A DNA stretch of 37,018 bases from Bradyrhizobium sp. 139 (GTDB taxonomy: Bacteria > Pseudomonadota > Alphaproteobacteria > Rhizobiales > Xanthobacteraceae). Shown here piece by piece: positions 27,684 through 35,504 of the stretch. The position numbers and the translations under genes are program-made. The stretch covers positions 1 to 37,018 of the forward strand of contig NZ_JADPKS010000106.1 of NCBI RefSeq assembly GCF_023074175.1. The letters are read 5' to 3'. Position 1 is the first letter of the stretch. The number at the start of each line of letters is the position of its first letter. Below the pieces are notes generated by a model that saw nothing but the letters and a program-made list of their open reading frames with translations, was not told where the DNA came from and searched no databases.

Positions 27684-27748
27684 CGTGGCTGCAGTCACAG
27701 ATCCCGCCAGGTCACGCCAAAAGCCAGATGCGGCGACGCATCCAGCTC

Positions 27749-28000
27749 TCAGTCTGACCGCGGGCTCTTCTTCTTTTTCTTCAATGATGACGTAGGACGT
27801 GTCAGCAGGTCCGTGACCTCAACGCCTAAAGCGCGCGCAAGGCGCTCGACAACATCGATACCGGCCGCATAAACACTTCGTTCGAGCGAACTGACATAGG
27901 TTCGGTCAATCTCAGCGCGATGCGCCAACTCTTCCTGTGACAGTCCACGGGCTTGTCTAAGCTTCCTCAAATTGACCGCCAATATCTCGCGTATGTCCAT
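27749..28000 (-). CDS. XRE-family HTH regulator, QseC-like
   Basis: An 83-residue Cro/CI-type repressor: MDIREILAVNLRKLRQARGLSQEELAHRAEIDRTYVSSLERSVYAAGIDVVERLARALGVE, a single helix-turn-helix domain (about 8-62) followed by a Lys-rich tail. In ICEMlSymR7A the small XRE protein QseC is encoded divergently from qseM and switches between repressing itself and qseM. The same divergent arrangement is seen here, with the DUF2285 gene starting 197 bases away and candidate operator repeats between. The identification as QseC rests on size, domain and position, since XRE sequences alone are not diagnostic. No frame damage. Confidence 0.82.
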   Translation of the reverse strand: MDIREILAVNLRKLRQARGLSQEELAHRAEIDRTYVSSLERSVYAAGIDVVERLARALGVEVTDLLTRPTSSLKKKKKSPRSD

Positions 28001-28023
28001 ACGCGAGAGGCCATGCTCTTGTA

Positions 28024-28045
28024 GAGTATTTCGCCACGGAGTATT
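28024..28045. promoter_or_regulatory. Direct repeats, candidate QseC-type operators
   Basis: GAGTATT occurs at 28024-28030 and again at 28039-28045, 15 bases apart, each within a wider loosely palindromic context (GAG-N4-CTC at the second). They lie just upstream of the XRE gene start, where a self-regulating repressor would bind. Function is inferred. Confidence 0.4.
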
Positions 28046-28197
28046 CTCGACAAAATATCAACTGCGGCACTTTTCCGCCGTTGGTGCTCCGCCTTCAATG
28101 GTTGTCGCGTCGATTGGCAGAATGCGGCTACAGTGCGGCGTTCAAGAAGCCGGGGCGGGAATACACAATCGCAGCGCATTCTTCTTGCAGGAAATCC

Positions 28198-28476
28198 ATG
28201 CAAACACCGCCACTTGACCCGGATGTCGCGGACTCAGCGCCCACAGATCCGGCACTTACGTCCTATGACGAGGAGCATCTGGTGACCTATTGGCGGCTTC
28301 TCGACGCCGCAGCCGATGGCGCCGACTGGAAAGAAGTTGCTCGGATCGTGCTGCATATCGATCCGGACTGCGAGCCCGTGCGATCACGAACTGCGTTCGA
28401 TAGTCATTTGGCGCGCGCAAGATGGTTGGCGGACCACGGCTACCGTCATTTGCTACGCGGCGGCGCTGCTAGATAG
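28198..28476 (+). CDS. qseM: DUF2285 protein, QseM-like antiactivator
   Basis: A 92-residue single-domain DUF2285 protein: TSYDEEHLVTYWRLLDAAADGADWKEVARIVLHIDPDCEPVRSRTAFDSHLARARWLADHGYRHLLRGG. In ICEMlSymR7A, QseM of this family binds and blocks both TraR and FseA, keeping excision off. Here it sits divergent from an XRE gene and 159 bases upstream of the fseA-like gene, as expected for such a module. ATG 28198 follows CAGGAAAT; an upstream in-frame ATG at 28081 lacks a site and family match. The gene is intact. No traR or traI lies in the window, so only its FseA-directed role could act locally. Confidence 0.78.
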   Translation: MQTPPLDPDVADSAPTDPALTSYDEEHLVTYWRLLDAAADGADWKEVARIVLHIDPDCEPVRSRTAFDSHLARARWLADHGYRHLLRGGAAR

Positions 28477-28504
28477 CAGAATTCGCCATCCGAAATCCTC
28501 AATC

Positions 28505-28519
28505 GAGAACGCAGTTCTC
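28505..28519. promoter_or_regulatory. Perfect dyad upstream of fseA
   Basis: GAGAAC-GCA-GTTCTC, an exact 15-base inverted repeat 117 bases before the fseA start and 28 bases after the qseM stop. It is either an operator (in ICEMlSymR7A the msi172 promoter is TraR-controlled) or a small transcript stem. It does not look like a canonical 18-base tra box. Confidence 0.35.
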
Positions 28520-28635
28520 TCGGCTCAGAGAGATCGCTTTTGCGCATCACGCAATGCGTAATTGATGGCTTCCACGGCAACCTGAGGCTCCATAGACATT
28601 CCACCGCAATCAATCTGCGGTAGAGAATCCGAGTA

Positions 28636-29407
28636 ATGTCTGAGTTCGACTGGCGCTCGCCGGAAGCCTATCAACCCGCGATCAAGTCGGGACAGATCGA
28701 GGATTTCGCTTGGGAATCGCTGCGGCGGAGCCCCGACTATCGAAGCGCCTATCAACAGGCGCGATCAGAAGGTGGGCAGGCGACTTCCGAATTTCGAAGG
28801 AGATGGGGCGTCTGCTTTCGCTCATGACCCGCGCGCGTCCTTCCAGGAACAGACCATCTTCTGGGCGCCCGAGGCCTTGCCGACAGTGGTGCCGATTGTT
28901 CGGACCTTATTTAGGTCACAACAGCTAAGCACGACGCTACCGCTTGCAGATCTCGCGCCGGGTAGCATCAGACAAGCGTCGGACGGCTGGCATACCGTGT
29001 TGCGCATTCAGGGAGCGCAACATCACCTGTGGCTGAAAGAGGCGCCGCAGCTCGGCGTGACTTACGCGGCCGAACTGGCGCTCGACGCCGATTTCGAAGT
29101 CCGCGCCAATGCCTCACATCGGTTGTGGCGGGCGGTCAACGGCCATTCGCCAGGACCTCCCTTTCATCGGCTTTCCGCACAACGGCGCGAACGTCTGAGC
29201 TTGGCGCTGAGAGCTTTGGACGGGCACATGGAGGGCGCCTCCTACCGCGTCATCGCCGAGGTGCTGTTTGGCCGAAAACGGATTCCTGAGCGCTCCTGGA
29301 AGACTCACGAGCTGCGCAGCCAGACCATCCGGCTTGTTCAGGCCGGACTCGCGCTGATGCGTGGCGGCTATCGCGCATTGCTCCGCCCGCCACCTCGCGA
29401 CGAATAG
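28636..29407 (+). CDS. fseA: FseA-type excision activator, joined by +1 programmed frameshift
   Basis: Two overlapping frames correspond to msi172 and msi171 of ICEMlSymR7A, which are fused by +1 frameshifting into FseA, the activator of the excisionase gene rdfS. Frame one (28636-28827) encodes a DUF6499 protein, MSEFDWRSPEAYQPAIKSG...FRRRWGVCF, and would stop at TGA 28825. Frame two carries the DUF2285 part: AHDPRASFQEQTIFWAPE...PLADLAPGSIRQASDGWHTVLRIQG...GASYRVIAEVLFGRKRI, to the stop at 29407. They meet exactly at UUU-C (28816-28819), the kind of Phe codon slip reported for FseA, giving about 256 residues. Both frames are otherwise undamaged, so this is read as programmed rather than decayed. 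Regulation by QseM binding is inferred by family. Confidence 0.85.
28813..28822 (+). other. Programmed +1 ribosomal frameshift site
   Basis: In frame one the codons are TGC-TTT-CGC-TCA-TGA. After tRNA-Phe slips from UUU (28816-28818) to UUC (28817-28819), the next codons are GCT-CAT-GAC-CCG, which open the DUF2285 frame. The stop two codons downstream of the slip codon is in the original frame. This matches the published UUU to UUC mechanism for FseA in M. loti. Confidence 0.75.
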
Positions 29408-29409
29408 AC

Positions 29410-29447
29410 GGGGTGCCGAAAATCGCGTCCTCATCTTCGGCATCCCC
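29410..29447 (+). other. Hairpin between fseA and rdfS
   Basis: GGGGTGCCGAA (29410-29420) pairs with TTCGGCA-CCCC (29436-29447, one bulged T), 11 base pairs around a 15-base loop. No T-run follows. It may separate or attenuate transcription between the regulator and rdfS. Confidence 0.4.
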
Positions 29448-29528
29448 CTAAGCGTTTCTGCTCCGCCATGGTGTCCGTCGACGCGCGATCAAACTCGTTC
29501 GCGCTCCGGACGACACGGAGCCCTTCAA

Positions 29529-29807
29529 ATGCCCGACGCGAACACCGGCACCCCGCAGCGGTACCTCCGCACACCGGAGGCCGCTCGCTTTCTCGGCCTG
29601 TCCGGCCGGACGCTGGAGAAGCACCGCACCTATGGCACAGGTCCGATCTACCGTAAGCTGGGCGGCCGCGTCGTCTACGCGCTCGAAGACCTGAAAGCAT
29701 GGGTGGACCGCGGCGCCAAGACGTCGACCAGCGATCCCGGTGCCGGCACGGTCTTGCCCGCCAAGCGGCACACGCCCTTTCCTTACGCCGGCAAGGAGCG
29801 GCGCTGA
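29529..29807 (+). CDS. rdfS: RdfS-like excisionase (AlpA/MerR-type HTH)
   Basis: A 92-residue recombination directionality factor: RYLRTPEAARFLGLSGRTLEKHRTYGTGPIYRKLGGRVVYALEDLKAWVD, the winged HTH_17/excisionase motif with the conserved G-P-x-Y-x-x-x-G-x-x-V-x-Y segment, then a Pro/Lys-rich tail. In ICEMlSymR7A, RdfS drives excision with the integrase IntS and is switched on by FseA, whose gene lies directly upstream here. ATG 29529 follows CGGAG. It ends two bases before the initiator gene, so the two are translated from one message. No integrase gene is visible in the window. Confidence 0.86.
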   Translation: MPDANTGTPQRYLRTPEAARFLGLSGRTLEKHRTYGTGPIYRKLGGRVVYALEDLKAWVDRGAKTSTSDPGAGTVLPAKRHTPFPYAGKERR

Positions 29808-29809
29808 CC

Positions 29810-30712
29810 ATGCCGGACAGCAACCCCTTTGCGCGCGGGCGGCGTCGTTCAGAACGCGATCAGCTCGATCTGTTTCGCGCTCTTCCCGGCGATCTTGCGC
29901 CGCGCGATGCGCAAGATCTGATGGCTTATCCGTTCTTTTCGCTGGCGAAGTCGAAGCGGATTGTTCCCATCGATTTCGGCGCGGGGACAATCAAGATCCG
30001 TGTCGAAGCAGTGCCGGAACATGGCATGGCGACCATCTGGGATGCGGACGTTCTGATCTGGGCCGCTTCGCAAATTGTCGAGGCTCGTGACGCCGGTTTG
30101 AAGACGTCGCGGCTGATGGCCGCCACCCCTTACGAGATCCTGACTTTCGTGGGACGCGGCACGAGCGTGCGCGACTACGACCGCCTCAAGGCTGCGCTCG
30201 ACCGATTGCAATCGACCACCGTGATGACGTCCCTTCGCCAGCCAACGGAGCGCCGGCAGCATCGGTTCTCGTGGATCAATGAATGGAAAGAGACAGCCGA
30301 TATGCACGGCCGGACCCGTGGGATCGAGCTGATCTTGCCAGACTGGTTCTACACCGGTGTTTTGAACGAAGCACTCGTGTTGACTATCGACCGCGCATAT
30401 TTCGATCTCACTGGCGGACTGGAGCGCTGGCTTTATCGCCTTGTGCGCAAGCACGGCGGGCGCCAAAAGGGCGGCTGGAGCTTCGATCTCGTGCACCTCC
30501 ACGCGAAGTCGGGCTGCTTATCGCCGCTCAAGCACTTCGCATACGACCTGCGCCAAATCGTCCGACACAAGAGATTGCCCGGCTATCAACTGGTCATCTC
30601 GCAAGACCCAAATGGCGCGCAACGATTGAACTTTGCTCCCATTTCGGTGGACCCGCTTGGCCAGCGGCTGCGGAAGCGCGGGCTCATCTCTGGTTCGGGG
30701 GAAAACCTGTGA
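29810..30712 (+). CDS. Replication initiator protein A (RepA/RPA type)
   Basis: A 300-residue initiator of the replication initiator protein A family (PF10134): DQLDLFRALPGDLAPRDAQDLMAYPFFSLAKSKRIVPIDF near the start, then WDADVLIWAASQIVEARDAG, TPYEILTFVGRGTSVRDYDRL, LELILPDWFY-like IELILPDWFYTGVL, and GGLERWLYRLVRKHGGRQKGGWSF. Conjugative elements of this kind carry such a gene between rdfS and parA. Its presence suggests that the excised circle replicates autonomously. Three iteron-like repeats begin 8 bases after the stop, a plausible binding site. The frame is intact. ParA, usually next, is missing. Confidence 0.9.
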   Translation: MPDSNPFARGRRRSERDQLDLFRALPGDLAPRDAQDLMAYPFFSLAKSKRIVPIDFGAGTIKIRVEAVPEHGMATIWDADVLIWAASQIVEARDAGLKTSRLMAATPYEILTFVGRGTSVRDYDRLKAALDRLQSTTVMTSLRQPTERRQHRFSWINEWKETADMHGRTRGIELILPDWFYTGVLNEALVLTIDRAYFDLTGGLERWLYRLVRKHGGRQKGGWSFDLVHLHAKSGCLSPLKHFAYDLRQIVRHKRLPGYQLVISQDPNGAQRLNFAPISVDPLGQRLRKRGLISGSGENL

Positions 30713-30720
30713 ATCCTGCC

Positions 30721-30783
30721 GTGCTATCAAGGACCAGCGCCCCCGTGCCATCGGGGACTGAGTATGCGTGCCATCAAGGACCA
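30721..30783. repeat. Three iteron-like direct repeats after the initiator gene
   Basis: GTGCTATCAAGGACCA (30721-30736), GTGCCATCGGGGACTG (30745-30760) and GTGCCATCAAGGACCA (30768-30783) share the core GTGCYATCRRGGACYR, at spacings of 24 and 23 bases (about two helical turns). They stand on one face of the DNA directly downstream of the initiator gene, as iterons bound by Rep proteins do. Confidence 0.65.
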
Positions 30784-31156
30784 GCATTGCGGAAAACCAT
30801 GGGCCGCAGAGGAACTTCCGCTTCCTCTAACTTCCCTAACCAGGAATCCTTCGGATTCTTTCTAACGGACCGCGGCTCAACATCGCTGCACTGTCCGTGG
30901 TTGTCCATCGATTCTCCCGCATGCTGAACCGCTCGAAAACAACTGACCTGCTTCTCGGTCGTGGAGAGGCTCCTTCGCAGTCCTGGTTCGGGCGGGAGCG
31001 TTGCCTTGCCTTCGGGCACGCGTGGCTTTCTGACGCGACAGTAAGCGCCAAGCATTCGTGCTTCGCCTCGAGCGAGGTCTGCCTGCGCATACTCGTCCAC
31101 CGTCCAGATCGTCACATCCACACGGCGCGTGCCATCCTGCAATATGGAGCTTCAAC
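30784..31156. other. Gap where parA is expected; nothing recognised
   Basis: In related elements a parA-type ATPase and a small helical protein separate the initiator from the DUF2840 gene. Neither the G-K-G-G-V-G-K-T Walker motif nor any other ParA feature is readable here in any frame, so the genes seem deleted. The frames on both strands (for example 30897-31160 plus) are Arg/Ser rich and unrecognised. Confidence 0.45.
30844..30863 (+). terminator. Weak terminator-like hairpin after the initiator
   Basis: GAATCC (30844-30849), loop TTC, GGATTC (30853-30858), then TTTCT. A short stem and a short T-run, so a weak candidate. Confidence 0.35.
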
Positions 31157-31621
31157 ATGAATGATCTCATGACCGTTGAGCTCCTGTGGCTCGAGAAGCG
31201 CATCGAGAACCGCATTCGATTCGGCCGGCCTGCATCGGAAAAGATCATTAACAATCACCGGCGTGTTCAATCATTTGCGCCCGGCAGCATTTTTGCGTTC
31301 GTGCGCTGGACCTCCAATGACTTTGGAACCGTCCTGTCACGCGTCGATATTCTGCGCGCGCCCGCACCGGGGCAACGTTACTCGACTGTCCCGTGGATCA
31401 ATCCCGGCGGGGAGAGCCTGCTGAGATTATCCGGTTGGCCGAAGGTCGAACGTGTCCTCCAGCTGATCGACGCGGTGGAAGCACTTGGCATCAATCCTGC
31501 CGACGCCGCGCCCGACTACTGGCACCACATGCACAATCGCCTTTCCGTTAATGAGACGCCGCGACCCTATACCCGTGCGCGCCACCAGGCTTGGCTCCGG
31601 CGCCGAAGGGTGACATTCTGA
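31157..31621 (+). CDS. DUF2840 protein of the ICE transfer operon
   Basis: A 154-residue protein of the DUF2840 group, which recurs directly upstream of traF in rhizobial and other proteobacterial conjugative elements: LTYVELLWLEKRIENR-like TVELLWLEKRIENRIRFG, ASEKIINNHRRVQSFAPGSIFAFVRWTSNDFGTVLSRVDILRA, then a C-terminal helical part. The start is ATG 31157, fixed by the family motif. It overlaps traF by one base (TGATG), indicating translational coupling. Its biochemical function is unknown; a role in mating or pilus maturation is only implied by constant association with TraF. Confidence 0.85.
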   Translation: MNDLMTVELLWLEKRIENRIRFGRPASEKIINNHRRVQSFAPGSIFAFVRWTSNDFGTVLSRVDILRAPAPGQRYSTVPWINPGGESLLRLSGWPKVERVLQLIDAVEALGINPADAAPDYWHHMHNRLSVNETPRPYTRARHQAWLRRRRVTF

Positions 31622-32127
31622 TGGGCCGGCTGATAGCAGCTCTTGCGATGTGTGGGGCCACGACCCTCGCGCTCTCCGCCGACCAGGGCACCGCGCCGTT
31701 GTATATTTGGAACGCTTCGCAGAGCGTGCCGACCGGTCTTTATCGCTTGCAGCCGGTACAGCGCCTCAGTGTCACCGAGCTTGTGGCCGTTCGCCCGCCC
31801 GAACCGCTTGCGACCTTCCTGGATCTGAACGGGTATCTGCCGTTCGGCATTCCCATGCTCAAGCGGGTCTTGGCGCTTCCGGGACAGACCGTCTGTAGAA
31901 GAGAGCTCACCATCCTTGTCGACGGCATCGAGATGGGAGAGGCCCGAGAGCGCGATGGCCACGGGCGGCCATTGCCCGTCTGGCATGGATGCCGCGTTAT
32001 AGCAGCCGACGAAATCTTTCTCATGAACTGGCAATCCCCCGACTCGTTCGATGGGCGCTATTTCGGGCCGATCGCGGCGTCCGCCGTGATCGGGCGGGCG
32101 TTGCCTGTGTGGACGAAGGAAGAATGA
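31621..32127 (+). CDS. traF: TraF, S26-family conjugative transfer signal peptidase
   Basis: TraF is a membrane-bound S26 serine protease that processes and cyclises the conjugative pilin. The 168-residue product has an N-terminal membrane anchor (LIAALAMCGATTLALSA), the catalytic Ser in SVPTGLYRL (Ser35) and the Lys in GIPMLKRVLALPGQ (Lys81), followed by the family's MGEARERDGHGRPLPVWHGC and FLMNWQSPDSFDGRYFGP segments. Start ATG 31621 overlaps the DUF2840 stop, and the downstream lytic transglycosylase overlaps at ATGA. The frame is intact although its neighbours downstream are broken and no pilin or mating-pore gene lies in the window. Confidence 0.92.
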   Translation: MGRLIAALAMCGATTLALSADQGTAPLYIWNASQSVPTGLYRLQPVQRLSVTELVAVRPPEPLATFLDLNGYLPFGIPMLKRVLALPGQTVCRRELTILVDGIEMGEARERDGHGRPLPVWHGCRVIAADEIFLMNWQSPDSFDGRYFGPIAASAVIGRALPVWTKEE

Positions 32128-33013
32128 TCGTGGTTCCCTCGCTTCACCGAGTTGCAGCTCCATCCTTCGGCAAACCACAGCCCCTTTGCTCCTTCCCGGC
32201 CAAGCTCGTGAAGAGACGTGGGCGCGACCATCAAAATCAGCTGCAAAAGCGGTGCGCTGACTGTTCACAGGTTGCGTTCGTGGCCATGAGGGCATGCCTT
32301 CCAACCCCGCGCATAATCGCAGCATTCCTAGCAGGTTTGTTAGCTCTCGAGATCCCATCGTGCTGTCGAGCCGAGACTGTAACGCAAGCGCTCGCTCCGC
32401 CCTCATCGTGCTTGCGGAAACCCATCCCATATGCAGCCTTCATTGACGAGGCTTCCCGCCGGTTTGCGGTTCCCGAGCAATGGGTTTGTGCCGTGATCCA
32501 GGTCGAAAGCGGTGGCAAAGCGCACGCCGTGTCACATCGAGGTGCACTGGGCTTGATGCAAATCATGCCAGGGACGTGGGTCGAACTGAGCGTCCGCTAC
32601 AAGCTCGGTCTCGACCCCTTTGACCCGCACGACAACATTGTCGCCGGCGCCGGCTACGGTTCGGGTCGGAGGGATTTCTAGCGGCCTACAATGCAGGCCC
32701 CAGGCGCTATGAAGAGCATCTGACGACCGGCCGCGCGCTGCCTGAACAAACACTGGCTTACGTTAACAAACTCGAGCCATTAACCGGAGTACATCGCTGG
32801 CGCGGTACTTCGCTGACCAGTCACAGCACACATTGGATGCAGGCTGCGGTGTTCGTTCCGCGATTGGATCGCTCATCGACTGAACGCAGCTCAGTATCCG
32901 CTCGGCATGAAATGCCTGCATCGAAAGACACGCGAAACCGCCACGCGACCGAACTTGTGCCCCAGGCGAATGGTCTGTTCGTGCCGCGATCGGAAGAGGT
33001 GACGTCCAGATGA
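32124..33013 (+). pseudogene. Conjugation-associated lytic transglycosylase, decayed
   Basis: A SLT-type peptidoglycan-cleaving enzyme that opens the wall for the mating pore. The N-terminal hydrophobic segment (RIIAAFLAGLLALEIPSCCRAET) serves as a signal peptide. The catalytic region reads PYAAFIDEASRRFAVPEQWVCAVIQVESGGKAHAVSHRGALGLMQIMPGTW, with the catalytic Glu in IQVESGG. After DNIVAGA about eight codons (Y-L-R-E-L-x-D-R) are lost with a frame change, so the frame stops at 32679. The rest (FGSEGFLAAYNAGPRRYEEHLTTGRALPEQTLAYVNKLEPLTG) lies in another frame and runs on to TGA at 33011-33013. The start ATG 32124 overlaps the traF stop. Confidence 0.83.
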
Positions 33014-33379
33014 CGATAATCGCATCTCCTCGCATGCCATCGCAAGTTCTCGCACTTTGGAGAGTGATGAGGACACGGGCGAAAGAGACGGACCGGGGAC
33101 GGCAAGATAAAGCGAGTGACCTCGCTGCCGGAACTTCGTTCCTAAGAGTTTGTCTGCACATTGTTTTTGGCCGAGCGCGCTGAATGTCGGGCAAGGTGTG
33201 CCCAGCAGCGCCCGCTGGCGCTTTCTGATTTGTTTTCAATGGCTAGAAGCGCGAACCGCTGGCAATGTGCGCCGAGAGAGCGACCGCAGTGCTTGCGCTT
33301 ACGCCAGAAATCTTTCGCTCTCGTGCGACGACAACGTTCGGCTCTTGTCTGGCGTCTTTCCACCTCCGATCGTCATCTC
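33014..33379. other. Spacer upstream of the relaxase; possible oriT
   Basis: No gene is recognised; DUF736 and other genes usual at this point are absent. A hairpin, AGCGCC-CGCT-GGCGCT at 33207-33222, lies 158 bases before the relaxase start and is followed by T-rich sequence. Transfer origins often lie next to relaxase genes and hold such dyads, but no nick motif can be assigned here. Confidence 0.35.
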
Positions 33380-35484
33380 ATGCCGAGCAGTGAAGATGAC
33401 TTTCGCATCCGTCCGGGGAAGGTTCGGGATCGTGGTCGTGGACAGAGGCGCCCGCGTCCATTTGGCGCGAAGCGTCCACGCCCGGCCGGTTTCCTGGGCC
33501 ACGTCAAACAGGCCATCCGCCGGGCCGGTGGCAACCCCGACCGCGTGGGGATGGCCGGCAGGGGAAGCGGTCGTTTCAATGCGCGCGGCCGGGGCGCTGC
33601 GGTCGCGCCGATGCTGAAGGAACGCAGTGCGTGGACCCGGGACGGAAGCGGGACGCGCACGCGGGCCCGACGCGTGGCGGTCAGAGGCTCGCATCGTGAA
33701 GCTCAACCCGCAGCGCGGCGGGATCAGGGGACGGGGGTTCGCCAGCGCCAAGGCGGTCGATGCCCACCTGCGGTACCTGGAACGCGATGGCGTGACCAAG
33801 GACGGCGAGAAGGGACAGGTCTATTCGGCGGATCGCGAGGCCGAAGATAGCCGCGCTTTCCTCGAGCGTGGACGCGAGGACCGCCATCAGTTTCGCTTCA
33901 TCGTCTCTTCCGAGGACGGCAAGGAGCTTGCCGATCCGCGCGAGACCACCCGCAATCTGATGAAGCAGATGGAGGCCGACCTCGGGACCAGGCTCGACTG
34001 GATCGGGGTCGACCATCACAACACTGGCCACCCCCACACCCATATCGTCGTGCGGGGCATCACTGAGGACGGCAAGACCCTCAATATCGCCGGCGACTAC
34101 ATCGCTCATGGCATCCGTGAGCGGGCGAGTGAGATCGACGCGGGAACTCGGCCGTCAGAGCGAGCTCGAGGTTGCAAAGCAGCTCGAACGGGAGGTCGAG
34201 GTCGACCGCTTCACCCAGCTTGACCGGATGCTCATTGCCGAACAGCAGGGCAGGGAGTTCTCCGATTTGCGTCCCGGTCGGGACATGCCGGACGCACTCC
34301 GTCGGAATCGTGCGCTCCTGATCGAGCGGGCGCGCAAGCTGGAGCGGATGGGGCTCGCAAGTGAGGTCGAGAGCGGGCACTGGGTTGTTTCTTCGAAGGC
34401 GGAATCAGTGCTGCGAGAGCTTGGCGAACGCGGTGACATCATCAAGTCCATGCACCGGGCGCTGGAGCGCGAAAGTTTGGCGGAGGACCGCCATCCCTCG
34501 CGCTACGTTGTGCATCGCGGTGAGGCAACCGAGCGCATCGTCGGCCGCGTGCTCGACAAGGGCCTCGGGAGCGACGAGATGAGCGACAGGGTCCGCCTGG
34601 TGGTCGATGCTGTGGACGGGCACGTGCATCACATCGAGATGGATGCCGCCCGCGCCGAGGATATTGGCCGAGGCATGATCGTCGCGGCCGGCTCTGCCCC
34701 TCCCGGGCTGCGTGCGGCCGACCGCAACATCATCGACGTCGCAGGCGAGGGCGGCATCTATCGCCCAACCGAACACCTGGAGCGGGCACGCGCTGCGATC
34801 GACAGTATCGGCGGCGATCCGCACGCCTTCGTCCGCTCCCACGTTCGCCGCCTGGAGGCGCTGCGCCGGGCCGGCCACGTCGAGCGGATCGACGCCGATC
34901 ACTGGCGCGTCCCAGCTGATCTTCCCAAGCGCGGCCAAGCCTACGATCTCGCTCGTGACCGGGCCAACATCCGCATCAGCATCCTGTCTCCGACTGGGCT
35001 TGATCAGCAGATCGGCCACGACGGCGCGACGTGGCTCGATCGCGAGCTGGTCTCCCGCCAGCGCATCGTGCTCGGGGACGAAGGGTTTGGCCAAGAGGTC
35101 AGGGCGGCGCTGGCCAAGCGCAAGCAAGCGCTTATCGACGGGGGCCATGTGACAGACCTCGGTGACGGCAACATTCGAGCGCCAAAGGACCTGATCCAAA
35201 GGCTTGAGGCCGCTGACATCGAACGCGCGGGCAAGACGCTTGCGGCCGAACGCGGATTACAATGGCGGCCGGCTGGCGTCGACGACAGCGTCAGCGGGCG
35301 GCTCGTCGGCGTCACTCAGCTCAGCAGCGGCCGGTTCGCGATGCTTGATGACGGTCTCGGTTTCAGTCTCGTGCCATGGCAAGACGCCCTCGAGCCGCAG
35401 ATCGGCCGGCAAATTTCCGGCATCGTCATGCCCGGTGGGCGCGTCGACTGGACGTTCACCCGCAAGCTGGGATTGGGGTTATGA
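33380..35484 (+). pseudogene. rlxS: RlxS/VirD2-type relaxase (DUF3363), frameshifted twice
   Basis: This family nicks oriT and pilots the strand into the recipient. ATG 33380 begins MPSSEDDFRIRPGKVRDRG, the usual start, followed by a basic Gly/Arg region (FLGHVKQAIRRAG). One extra base near 33688 shifts to ARIVKLNPQRGGIRGRGFASAKAVDAHLRYLERDG (with the catalytic Tyr region), DRHQFRFIVSSEDG and the metal-binding triad in GVDHHNTGHPHTHIVVRG. A two-base loss near 34138 (ATC-GTG-ACG to ATC-GACG) shifts to RELGRQSELEVAKQLEREVEVDRFTQLD and the C-terminal DUF3363 domain, ending WTFTRKLGLGL at 35484. All motifs are present, so the breaks appear recent. No single frame yields an active relaxase. Confidence 0.88.
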
Positions 35485-35504
35485 TTGAGAGCCAGGCCGG
35501 CTAG

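Noticed and set aside
28636..29407. fseA as a frameshift pseudogene
   Set aside because: The two frames meet exactly at the UUU-C slip codon known for this family, and neither half has any other lesion.
30721..30783. A CRISPR array
   Set aside because: Only three imperfect 16-base repeats with 7-8 base spacers and no cas genes; iterons fit better.
33161..33379. An upstream extension of the relaxase reading frame
   Set aside because: The family start MPSSEDDFRIRPGK lies at 33380; the preceding in-frame codons have no family resemblance and no better start signal.
2545..35484. Sequencing error as the general explanation for the many frameshifts
   Set aside because: Single-base nonsense changes (2695, 23834, 27212) and multi-base losses accompany the indels, and long neighbouring genes are clean. 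Individual one-base indels could still be errors.
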